In this document: positions 1 through 5,041 of the stretch, one piece after another
Position numbering within the stretch: the stretch's first letter is position 1
How the letters are laid out: each line of letters opens with the position of its first letter
Assembly (NCBI GenBank): GCA_002391105.1
Contig: DGRT01000146.1
Location: 1 to 13,684 of the forward strand
Direction of reading: 5' to 3'
From: Lachnospiraceae bacterium UBA4381
GTDB taxonomy: Bacteria > Bacillota > Clostridia > Lachnospirales > Lachnospiraceae
Length of the DNA stretch: 13,684 nt
Notes under the pieces: generated by a model
Seen by the model: the letters and a program-made list of their open reading frames with translations, nothing else
Databases searched by the model: none
What the model was told of the DNA's origin: nothing
Translations under genes and position numbers: made by a program

Positions 1-120
1 ACGTAACTCAATGTCTTACACAATGTCCACAGGCGTATGAGTTTGGGCTATTCCATCCCTACTGTAATATTTTGTTTCATGCCACCTCGGTCAGCAGTCG
101 TAATCCCTCGTTCAGGATAT
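1..120 (-). ncRNA. Probable omega-RNA (reRNA) scaffold / right-end region, cut by the window edge
   Basis: In IS605-type elements the guide RNA of TnpB is encoded across the end of tnpB and the right end of the element, with the guide taken from flanking DNA. The bases after the tnpB stop (76 down to 1) are non-coding. They contain short complementary tracts such as GGGATGG...AGCCC and a repeated ACATTG pattern (ACATTGTGTAAGACATTGAG on the minus strand), which is compatible with a folded RNA. The exact 5' and 3' limits cannot be read from sequence, and the guide portion would lie left of position 1. The assignment rests mainly on family knowledge and position. Confidence 0.35.
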
Positions 121-1216
121 TGATAGCAGCGTTCTGATCACGGCTTATAGTAAGACCGCAATCACAAGTCATTTTACGGATTTGTAAATCCTTCATTTCG
201 GGATGCAACGTACCACAACAATGACATATCTGTGATGACGGAAACCACTTATCTACTCTTACAAGATATTTATTCCTGTCAGACAGCTTATACTCAAGCA
301 TAGATATAAACATCCCGTATCCGTTATCAAGAGTAGCTTTACCGTTACCAAAACCTTTGTTTGCCATAGACTTCATGTTCAGAGATTCCACACAAACAAC
401 ATCATACTGATTGGCTATCTCAGTAGATATCTTATGCAGGTTATCCAGACGTTGATTAGCGATATGTCTATGGATTTTGTTCACTTTGCGAAGTTGCTTT
501 ATGTAGTTGCGAGACTTTATCTCATGCTTTTTAGAACCTTGCATACGGGATAACCTACGCTGTGCTTTGGTAAGTTTATCATGGCTTTCACGGTAATATT
601 TATGGTTAGTTCCTATGTCACCGTTGCTATCCACATACAAACCGTCAGAAGCGTAGTCTAATCCAATAGCATTAGTTTTATCTGCTACATAAGGATTTAC
701 AACATTATCGAACTCGAAAAGAACAGAAATATAATATTTGCCGTCTGATTCCTGTGATACAGTAGCAGACTTGATAAGCCAGTTATCATCGGGAATACGA
801 TGAATAGCAGCTTTTACCTTTCCAATTATAGGAAGCTTAATGTACTTGTTGTCTATGATAGCAACCGTACCTTTTTGATTATTTGTAGTGTATGATTTAC
901 GACTATGCTTTGCAGATTTGAATTTAGGAAATCCGTTTTTCTTTTTACAGGATTTACTAAATGTATTACGGAAAGCAGCTTGTAAATCCATTTGCTTATT
1001 GGCAAGAGCCAAGCTATCCACTTCTTTGAGATAAGGATAATCTTTTTTGTATTTGGCAGGTGTAACAGTAGGAAACTTGCCAGTGGCCTCGTAGCCTTCA
1101 ATTTTATCGGAAAGCATAAGATTATAGACCTTACGGCAACAGCCAAAGGTTTTTGCAAACATAATGCTTTGTTCAGTTGTTGGATATACTCTGTATTTAA
1201 TTGCTTTGTTTGCCAT
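77..1216 (-). CDS. tnpB: TnpB, IS200/IS605-family RNA-guided nuclease
   Basis: TnpB is the Cas12-related, omega-RNA-guided DNA endonuclease of IS605 elements. It cuts the empty donor site and so favours retention of the element. The 379-aa protein has the expected layout: an N-terminal DNA/RNA-binding part (residues 1-180), then a RuvC-like domain with catalytic Asp187 (IGLDYAS), Glu277 (VCVESLNM) and Asp360 (SRDQNAA). A four-cysteine zinc finger lies between the last two (Cys331, Cys334, Cys351, Cys353). All three acidic residues are present, so it is predicted to be catalytically competent. Length is near the usual 370-420. The ATG at 1216 lies inside the end of tnpA, with a weak AAGG ahead of it, which suggests translational coupling. 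Confidence 0.95.
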   Translation of the reverse strand: MANKAIKYRVYPTTEQSIMFAKTFGCCRKVYNLMLSDKIEGYEATGKFPTVTPAKYKKDYPYLKEVDSLALANKQMDLQAAFRNTFSKSCKKKNGFPKFKSAKHSRKSYTTNNQKGTVAIIDNKYIKLPIIGKVKAAIHRIPDDNWLIKSATVSQESDGKYYISVLFEFDNVVNPYVADKTNAIGLDYASDGLYVDSNGDIGTNHKYYRESHDKLTKAQRRLSRMQGSKKHEIKSRNYIKQLRKVNKIHRHIANQRLDNLHKISTEIANQYDVVCVESLNMKSMANKGFGNGKATLDNGYGMFISMLEYKLSDRNKYLVRVDKWFPSSQICHCCGTLHPEMKDLQIRKMTCDCGLTISRDQNAAINILNEGLRLLTEVA

Positions 1217-1613
1217 CTTTCTTACCTTGAGATTGGATGTATTGCTTAATTATATCTACGGTAACTCCACCTGCGGTTAGCAGACAAAAACTCTGTGACC
1301 AGAACATCTCTTTCCAAAGAGATTTACGAATCTGAGGATATTCCTTTTTGATAAGCCTACTGCTTGCAGATTTATAAGCATTGATAAATTTGCTTATTTC
1401 CGTATTAGGCTGTCCTCGAAAGAGAATATGTACATGGTCTATGTCGTGATTCCATTTCTCTAACGTGATGTTATAGGAAGGGGATATTTTCTCAAATATC
1501 TCTTTGAGACGGTTTGAGATTTTATCATCTATTACCTTGTTACGGTATTTTATGCACATGATAAGATGATAATGCAACATGAATACCGAATGATTATTAT
1601 TATCTAATTTCAT
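1197..1613 (-). CDS. tnpA: TnpA, IS200/IS605-family Y1 HUH transposase
   Basis: This is the single-strand DNA transposase that nicks and rejoins the hairpin ends of the element. The 138-aa length is typical. The HUH metal-binding motif is His60-Val-His62 (IDHVHILF), and the catalytic tyrosine is Tyr125 in IIKQYIQSQG, so both essential parts are intact. The N-terminus (HYHLIMCIKYRNKV) matches the usual strand of the family. A Shine-Dalgarno-like AGAGG lies 11 bases ahead of the ATG at 1613, and a good promoter lies 44 bases further up. The last 20 bases overlap tnpB. Confidence 0.96.
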   Translation of the reverse strand: MKLDNNNHSVFMLHYHLIMCIKYRNKVIDDKISNRLKEIFEKISPSYNITLEKWNHDIDHVHILFRGQPNTEISKFINAYKSASSRLIKKEYPQIRKSLWKEMFWSQSFCLLTAGGVTVDIIKQYIQSQGKKDGKQSN

Positions 1614-1656
1614 AGTATTTATAACCTCTATTTAATATACGACTGATTATATTGTA

Positions 1657-1684
1657 ATTATATACTATGAGATACAAAAGTCAA
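1657..1684 (-). promoter_or_regulatory. Predicted sigma-A promoter of tnpA
   Basis: On the minus strand TTGACT (1684-1679) is followed after 16 bases by TATAAT (1662-1657). It lies between the left-end hairpin and tnpA, so the element carries its own promoter. This is close to consensus and correctly placed, but no start site is known. Confidence 0.6.
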
Positions 1685-1688
1685 GAAA

Positions 1689-1752
1689 ACGCCGTGTTAT
1701 TCGCAATTCATCCCACCACCTATAGAGGTGGGGGATTTCTTGCTCACGGCGT
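1689..1752 (-). repeat. IS left end: nested imperfect hairpin
   Basis: An outer 8-bp inverted repeat (1689-1696 with 1745-1752) encloses a 4-bp stem (1703-1706 with 1740-1743). This in turn encloses a G/C-rich stem, 1710-1721 with 1726-1736, closed by an ATAG loop and interrupted by one unpaired A at 1715. Irregular hairpins with a bulged base near the tip are the TnpA recognition structure of IS200/IS605 elements. The outer arm begins directly next to the TTTAAC target on the minus strand, which fixes the left boundary at about 1752. Confidence 0.8.
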
Positions 1753-1863
1753 GTTAAAATCCGAATCATTAACTGCATTATAAAGAGAAAGCGTCCAGTT
1801 CTTGTTTTCCTCGCTTCCATATATAAAGCAAAACAGTCTATCTTTATTCTTCTTATTAATCAT
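1744..1863 (-). pseudogene. 5' fragment of a PD-(D/E)XK (Rpn-like) nuclease gene, interrupted by the IS element
   Basis: From the ATG at 1863, with AAGG eight bases ahead, an open frame runs for 37 codons (NKDRLFCFIYG, then NWTLSLYNAVND). It then enters the IS left end, adds Thr-Pro and stops at 1746-1744. The N-terminal pattern 'K-D-R-L-F-C-F-I-[FY]-G ... W-T-L-S-L-Y-N-A-[VL]-N' is one I recognise from a large Lachnospiraceae family of putative nucleases/transposases (Rpn-related) of roughly 250-330 aa. The insertion lies after codon 37 within TTTAAC. The rest of the gene, including its catalytic part, should resume beyond the right end of the element, left of position 1. The gene keeps its own double-operator promoter, 25 bases upstream of the ATG. 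Family assignment is from memory of the motif; the truncation is read directly. Confidence 0.72.
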
Positions 1864-1887
1864 GAACATAACCTTCATTCTATTTAT

Positions 1888-1937
1888 ATTGGCGTATTGT
1901 CAATATAAATATATAACTTTATTGGCGGTTTGTCAAT
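1888..1937 (-). promoter_or_regulatory. Double-operator promoter of the interrupted nuclease gene
   Basis: Two copies of the 17-bp dyad ATTGACANNNCGCCAAT (minus strand) occupy 1937-1921 and 1904-1888, 33 bp apart. The upstream copy contains the -35 hexamer TTGACA (1936-1931). After 17 bases comes the -10 TATATT (1913-1908), which places the start of transcription inside the second copy. The second copy extends to a 21-bp near-perfect palindrome (1886-1906), counting G-T pairs. The geometry is that of a repressor-controlled promoter. The binding protein is not known. Confidence 0.62.
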
Positions 1938-2013
1938 ACATATATAAAACACAGTAAGTTTAAATGATACTAATTAATAAACACACACATTCGTGTACTC
2001 TTTTACTAATAAG

Positions 2014-2048
2014 AAAACCTCTCCTGCTATTATAACAGGGGAGGTTTT
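2014..2048 (-). terminator. Rho-independent terminator after the 312-aa nuclease-like gene
   Basis: A 13-bp stem (2014-2026 with 2036-2048, one G-T pair) has a 9-base loop and is followed on the minus strand by TTTTCTTATT. It lies 14 bp past the stop codon. The arms AACCTC.CCTG also begin with A's, so it could work in both directions. Its arms are nearly the same as those of the hairpin at 3397-3428. Confidence 0.85.
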
Positions 2049-2061
2049 ATACATTATGATT

Positions 2062-3000
2062 CTACTCTTCTTCCATGTCTGCCAGAACTTCTTCAATTAG
2101 TTCAAGAGGATAATCTGTAATATCTTCGATTTCCTTTGGCGTTTTTCCTTTAGATAACATAACTTTTATTGTATCTTTTATCGTATTTTCAACCAAAGCC
2201 TCACTCAGATTACACATAACGTTTATCCTCCTTCCTAATGATTCCGATATCAAATTATACCTGTCTTTTATAAGTTTAATCTTTTCTTTAGCATCACTCT
2301 TCTCAACAAAGAGATCATAGAGCATATTGTGTAGTTCGGATGGCTTATTCGATGTTTTTTCCATGTCACCTTTTTTAGGTATGTTTATTATTATGACCTC
2401 AATCAAGTCATATCTTTCCATCAATATGCTCTTCCCGTATAGAAACCGAGGTTTGATCTTATATGATACTATCGTATTAGCGATTTGTCTGTTACATTCA
2501 AATATCAACCATATAGAATAAACTTTATTTAAGCTATCGTAATCTCCATCTACAACATTACGACCAAATTGTTCTGAAATCATCCTACATCCATAAGCAA
2601 TACCTCTTGTCGGAATACTATACCCTGGATTCGGACTTTTCTGTCCCTCAAGATCAACTATAATTCTGAAAGATTTAGCATTTTCAGAATTTGGAATTCT
2701 TGCAAAGAATCTAACATCGTAATATACTGCTCCTTCACCTATAATCTTACTTTCCGTAGGAAGTCCCTCTATAGATTTATAAGTCAATCCCGGCATTACA
2801 GCTATTTGACTCACATAAGGGTTTTCTATATAAGGAATAATTTCAGCAATATCCATACATTTAAACTCTTCCGTGGTATCTCTGAGAATCCAGGCAATAA
2901 TCTGCACATCAGCTAATAAATTCTTAACAGCATCATCATATTGCTCTTTTTTCTCTGTCGCGACTAATGTATTGCCTAGATGATTTAATTCTTTTGACAT
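2062..3000 (-). CDS. PD-(D/E)XK nuclease-family protein (Rpn / PDDEXK_2-like)
   Basis: This 312-aa protein shows the pattern of the Rpn-type 'recombination-promoting nuclease / putative transposase' group. Asp95 lies in a strand (AVYYDVRFFARI), followed by VDLEGQK with Glu118 and Gln120 as the E-x-Q variant of the PD-(D/E)XK core. Then come the helix with IPTRGIAYGCRMIS (usual form R-x-x-Y-Y-x-x-R-L-L-S) and the KVYSIWLIFE strand near 159-168. The C-terminus (about 262-312) has the MCNLSEAL motif and two short amphipathic helices (KGKTPKEIEDIT..PLELIEEVL). Related Rpn proteins act as DNA endonucleases in recombination and defence; the role here is not known. ATG at 3000 has GAAAGGAAG just ahead of it. 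It has its own terminator (2014-2048) and two candidate promoters. It belongs to a different subfamily from the interrupted gene downstream. Confidence 0.78.
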   Translation of the reverse strand: MSKELNHLGNTLVATEKKEQYDDAVKNLLADVQIIAWILRDTTEEFKCMDIAEIIPYIENPYVSQIAVMPGLTYKSIEGLPTESKIIGEGAVYYDVRFFARIPNSENAKSFRIIVDLEGQKSPNPGYSIPTRGIAYGCRMISEQFGRNVVDGDYDSLNKVYSIWLIFECNRQIANTIVSYKIKPRFLYGKSILMERYDLIEVIIINIPKKGDMEKTSNKPSELHNMLYDLFVEKSDAKEKIKLIKDRYNLISESLGRRINVMCNLSEALVENTIKDTIKVMLSKGKTPKEIEDITDYPLELIEEVLADMEEE

Positions 3001-3130
3001 ATTTGTCTTCCTTTCTCTAATACCTTTCTAATCATTTATAAATTACATTTATATAAAGAAGGCATAAAGAAAGAAACCACATCAAATGTTTTACTATATT
3101 TATTATTCCAATTATCTATACTTATATTCA

Positions 3131-3158
3131 ATTATACCCCGTGAAGCGCAATTATCAA
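3131..3158 (-). promoter_or_regulatory. Second candidate promoter for the 312-aa nuclease gene
   Basis: On the minus strand TTGATA (3158-3153), a 16-base spacer and TATAAT (3136-3131) would start transcription about 125 bases before the ATG. No copy of the 17-bp dyad overlaps it, so this promoter would escape the control seen at 3322-3372. It rests on sequence resemblance only, in AT-rich DNA. Confidence 0.4.
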
Positions 3159-3249
3159 GCAAAAGTTAGATAACAGAATAAGCCTTCTTTACCATGTTAT
3201 TCATATTCTTCACGAACTCTATTTAATTATATCTAAATAATATAAATCC

Positions 3250-3300
3250 CTACATTATCTTACTAATACGATAAATATAGTTCCCGAACATCCATTCCAT
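3250..3300 (-). CDS. Possible 16-aa leader ORF downstream of the double-operator promoter
   Basis: ATG at 3300 follows AGGGG with nine bases between, and opens a 16-codon frame (MEWMFGNYIYRISKIM) ending in TAG. Its start lies 22 bases beyond the second dyad. In the other cassette the nuclease start codon lies 25 bases beyond its second dyad, so the two start codons are equivalently placed. It may be a real micropeptide, the stub of a decayed gene, or chance. I do not recognise the peptide. Confidence 0.2.
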   Translation of the reverse strand: MEWMFGNYIYRISKIM

Positions 3301-3321
3301 TTGAATATATCCCCTATTACT

Positions 3322-3372
3322 CTTGGCGTTTTGTCAATATTATTATACAGTATCTATTGGCGTTCTGTCAAT
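3322..3372 (-). promoter_or_regulatory. Double-operator promoter upstream of the intact nuclease gene
   Basis: Two dyads, ATTGACANNNCGCCAAT at 3372-3356 and the same with a final G at 3338-3322, are 34 bp apart and in the same orientation as the other pair. The first contains the -35 TTGACA (3371-3366). After 18 bases follows a perfect -10 TATAAT (3347-3342), so transcription would start near 3335, inside the second dyad. The pair lies directly past the terminator of the XRE operon. The design is the same as at 1888-1937. Confidence 0.65.
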
Positions 3373-3396
3373 AATTTGTTATAACCATTATAACAA

Positions 3397-3428
3397 AACC
3401 TCCCCTGCTTTCTCATGCAGGAGAGGTT
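3397..3428 (-). terminator. Rho-independent terminator after the XRE regulator / small ORF
   Basis: A 12-bp stem (3397-3408 with 3417-3428, one C-A mismatch) with an 8-base loop is followed by TTTTGTTAT on the minus strand. It lies about 75 bases past the stop of the small ORF. The arms AACCTCCCCTGC and GCAGGAGAGGTT nearly repeat those of the terminator at 2014-2048, although the loops differ. Confidence 0.8.
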
Positions 3429-3503
3429 CATATATTTTGCATCCTTTATTCTTTTTATCAGATGATTCGCAAGTTCTTTATCAACAAACTATCTGAAAAT
3501 ACT

Positions 3504-3590
3504 TCAGAGATAACCGAACAGCCCCATCACATCAGCTTCATCGTATTCCTCAAAAAGCATATCTAACACCTCCGCTCTATCCAGACTCAT
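3504..3590 (-). CDS. Small ORF (28 or 18 aa) overlapping the 3' end of the XRE gene
   Basis: A frame opens at ATG 3590 inside the last codons of the XRE gene, overlaps it by 14 bases and ends at TGA 3506-3504. A strong GGAGG sits eight bases before an internal ATG at 3560, which would give MLFEEYDEADVMGLFGYL. The full 28-aa form adds ten residues (MSLDRAEVLD). The peptide is acidic and amphipathic. The good ribosome site, the overlap and the terminator downstream argue for translation coupled to the regulator. I do not recognise it; it could be a partner peptide of the regulator, the relic of a longer gene, or chance. Confidence 0.4.
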   Translation of the reverse strand: MSLDRAEVLDMLFEEYDEADVMGLFGYL

Positions 3591-4017
3591 TTTTACCAGA
3601 CATCTTTTCAGCTAATATTTCCATATAAGCCTTCAATCTCCTTCTATGCGCCGCCGGAACTTCCAGAGCTCTCATTGCCATTTCAGTTGTCATTCCGGTA
3701 TTTCTTGACAGGGCTTCAACATGATCAAGTGTTAACTTTAGTTCTCGTGTAAGCTGCTTTTCTGTAGATGTACTGTTTTTATCATTATCTGCATCAGATG
3801 ATTCATCAGGTGTTACCCCCACTCCAAGTATCTCATCTTTCAGATTAAAATACTCCGCAAGCTTGCTTATCTTTTCAGGGTTGGGAGAACGCCTTCCGGA
3901 TTCATAATGCGCAAGCGTAGTCACATCCACGCCAATATAATCAGCCACCATCTTCTGTGTAGCCCCGCTATTCTTTCTTAATTCACGTAACCTGTTGCCA
4001 AATGCTTTTGAATCCAT
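3577..4017 (-). CDS. XRE-family helix-turn-helix DNA-binding protein
   Basis: This 146-aa protein has a Cro/CI-type helix-turn-helix at about residues 5-60 (GNRLRELRKNSGATQKMVAD, then IGVDVTTLAHYESGRRSPNP, with LAEYFNL after). A polar linker rich in Asp/Ser/Thr (70-88) follows, then a helical C-terminal part (about 88-140) that may serve for dimerisation. I chose the ATG at 4017 because GAGG lies eight bases ahead of it; a TTG start at 4035 would add six residues but has no ribosome site. It is probably a transcriptional repressor. It lies immediately upstream of the nuclease-like genes and their paired dyads, which makes it a candidate for binding them; that is inference from position and from the two-fold symmetry of the sites. 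Confidence 0.85.
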   Translation of the reverse strand: MDSKAFGNRLRELRKNSGATQKMVADYIGVDVTTLAHYESGRRSPNPEKISKLAEYFNLKDEILGVGVTPDESSDADNDKNSTSTEKQLTRELKLTLDHVEALSRNTGMTTEMAMRALEVPAAHRRRLKAYMEILAEKMSGKNESG

Positions 4018-4144
4018 AACAATATCCTCAATCAATTTTTTATTTCAAATACTATCTTTATCTCAAGACTCCGTAAATCTTTGTATAATACAGTTCTTCT
4101 TACAGAAACATACGCCATAAGAGATATGTCTTGCTTCTCTCCGG

Positions 4145-5017
4145 TTAATCAGTCGGTCTTTGATAGAACCTTCCAACCACCCTCTCAGTTTTAAGCACAT
4201 TTACAAATGCCTGCGGATCAGCTTCTTTTATCACTCTTACTATCCTGCTGGTTTCTTCGGAGGATACCACCGAGTAAACCACATTACGTTCACAGTGCTC
4301 ATAAGAACCTTCTCCCTCAAGAACAGTCGCACCATGATTACTTTCCCGGGAAATGACATCACACACCTCTTTAGGCTTATTGGTTACGATAAAAAGTGTA
4401 GCCTTCTGATATTTTCTATATATCAGACGAATCATAGCGGTGGAAACATACTGGAATATGATGGAATACAGTGCTTTATCCCATCCGAATAGAAAGCCTG
4501 CCGCTATAAGAATACAGGCATTTATTCCCAGTGGAACGCTAAATGAATCTATCCCCTTTTTCTCTGAAAGATATATAGCTATAAAGTCTGTACCTCCACT
4601 GGTGGCATCTTTTAGCAGGCACATGCTGATAGCAACACCATTTATGAGTCCTCCAAATATACTTATCAGAAGTATATCATTCGTCACCGGAAGTGACGGC
4701 AGGATATCCGCAAGCACACTGGTCAGGACTATACACCAGCAGGATAAAAATGTGAACTTTTTCCCTATAAATCTGAAACCGATATAAACCGGAAATGCAT
4801 TAATCAGCAGATTTATCAATGTATAAGGCAGTTTTATATTAAAGAACTTCAGGAATATCTCCTGTAACAGAAGTGTGAGTCCGCTGGCACCACCCGGAAG
4901 AAGTCCTCCGGCATGCACAAATGTATTGATATTTAGCGCCATAAGAAGCGAAGCAAGTGCCACTACTATTATACGCCATATTAAACCGTCTTCATTTACC
5001 TTTTTTATTTTAACCAT
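4145..5017 (-). CDS. YitT-family membrane protein (DUF161 + DUF2179)
   Basis: The 290-aa protein has five or six membrane segments in its first 200 residues with the YitT hallmarks HAGGLLPGGASG (about 35-46) and SGGTDFIAIY (140-149). A cytosolic DUF2179 domain (about 205-285) follows, containing GATVLEGEGSY (229-239). The family is thought to be membrane transport-related, but no substrate is established. The ATG at 5017 is preceded by AAAGGCGG nine bases upstream. The gene starts 24 bp after the DUF2339-like gene ends, so the two are probably cotranscribed. I saw no strong terminator in the 127 bp before the XRE gene. Confidence 0.9.
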   Translation of the reverse strand: MVKIKKVNEDGLIWRIIVVALASLLMALNINTFVHAGGLLPGGASGLTLLLQEIFLKFFNIKLPYTLINLLINAFPVYIGFRFIGKKFTFLSCWCIVLTSVLADILPSLPVTNDILLISIFGGLINGVAISMCLLKDATSGGTDFIAIYLSEKKGIDSFSVPLGINACILIAAGFLFGWDKALYSIIFQYVSTAMIRLIYRKYQKATLFIVTNKPKEVCDVISRESNHGATVLEGEGSYEHCERNVVYSVVSSEETSRIVRVIKEADPQAFVNVLKTERVVGRFYQRPTD

Positions 5018-5041
5018 AAAGCATTACCGCCTTTCGGTTTA

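Larger units (their letters stand above)
1..1752 (-). mobile_element. IS200/IS605-type element (tnpA + tnpB), right end outside the window
   Basis: Both IS605-type genes, a Y1 HUH transposase (tnpA) and an RNA-guided nuclease (tnpB), run in the same direction and overlap by 20 bp. A nested hairpin of the kind recognised by TnpA lies upstream of tnpA and marks the left end at about 1752. The hexamer just outside it on the minus strand is TTTAAC, which matches the insertion target I recall for IS605 itself. The element cuts a nuclease-like reading frame (1744-1863). The right end cannot be placed: only 76 bases follow tnpB before the window stops. Both proteins keep their catalytic residues, so the element may still be active. 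Confidence 0.88.
3001..3335 (-). other. Long AT-rich leader of the 312-aa nuclease gene
   Basis: About 335 bases lie between the predicted start from the double-operator promoter and the ATG at 3000. Visible features are a 10-bp inverted repeat (3054-3063 with 3182-3191, core AAAGAAGGC) and a 7-bp one (3140-3146 with 3208-3214, CGTGAAG) that interlocks with it. There is also a second promoter-like sequence at 3131-3158 and a 16-codon ORF at 3250-3300. The interlocking pairs would allow a pseudoknot-like fold, but the loops are long and the region is AT-rich, so the fold is uncertain. I recognise no known riboswitch class. Confidence 0.35.

Noticed and set aside
853..1249. Additional frames of 85-101 codons over tnpB
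   Set aside because: They overlap a well-supported tnpB and show no family motifs.
1888..3372. The four dyads as terminal repeats of a transposon or MITE
   Set aside because: All four have the same orientation and coincide with -35/-10 elements at the same offset; no target duplications are seen.
3930..3945. A fifth dyad inside the XRE gene (CGCCAAT)
   Set aside because: Only one half-site matches and it lies in conserved helix-turn-helix coding sequence.
4018..4035. TTG start at 4035 for the XRE protein
   Set aside because: The GAGG motif fits the ATG at 4017 and would be inside the coding sequence if TTG were used.
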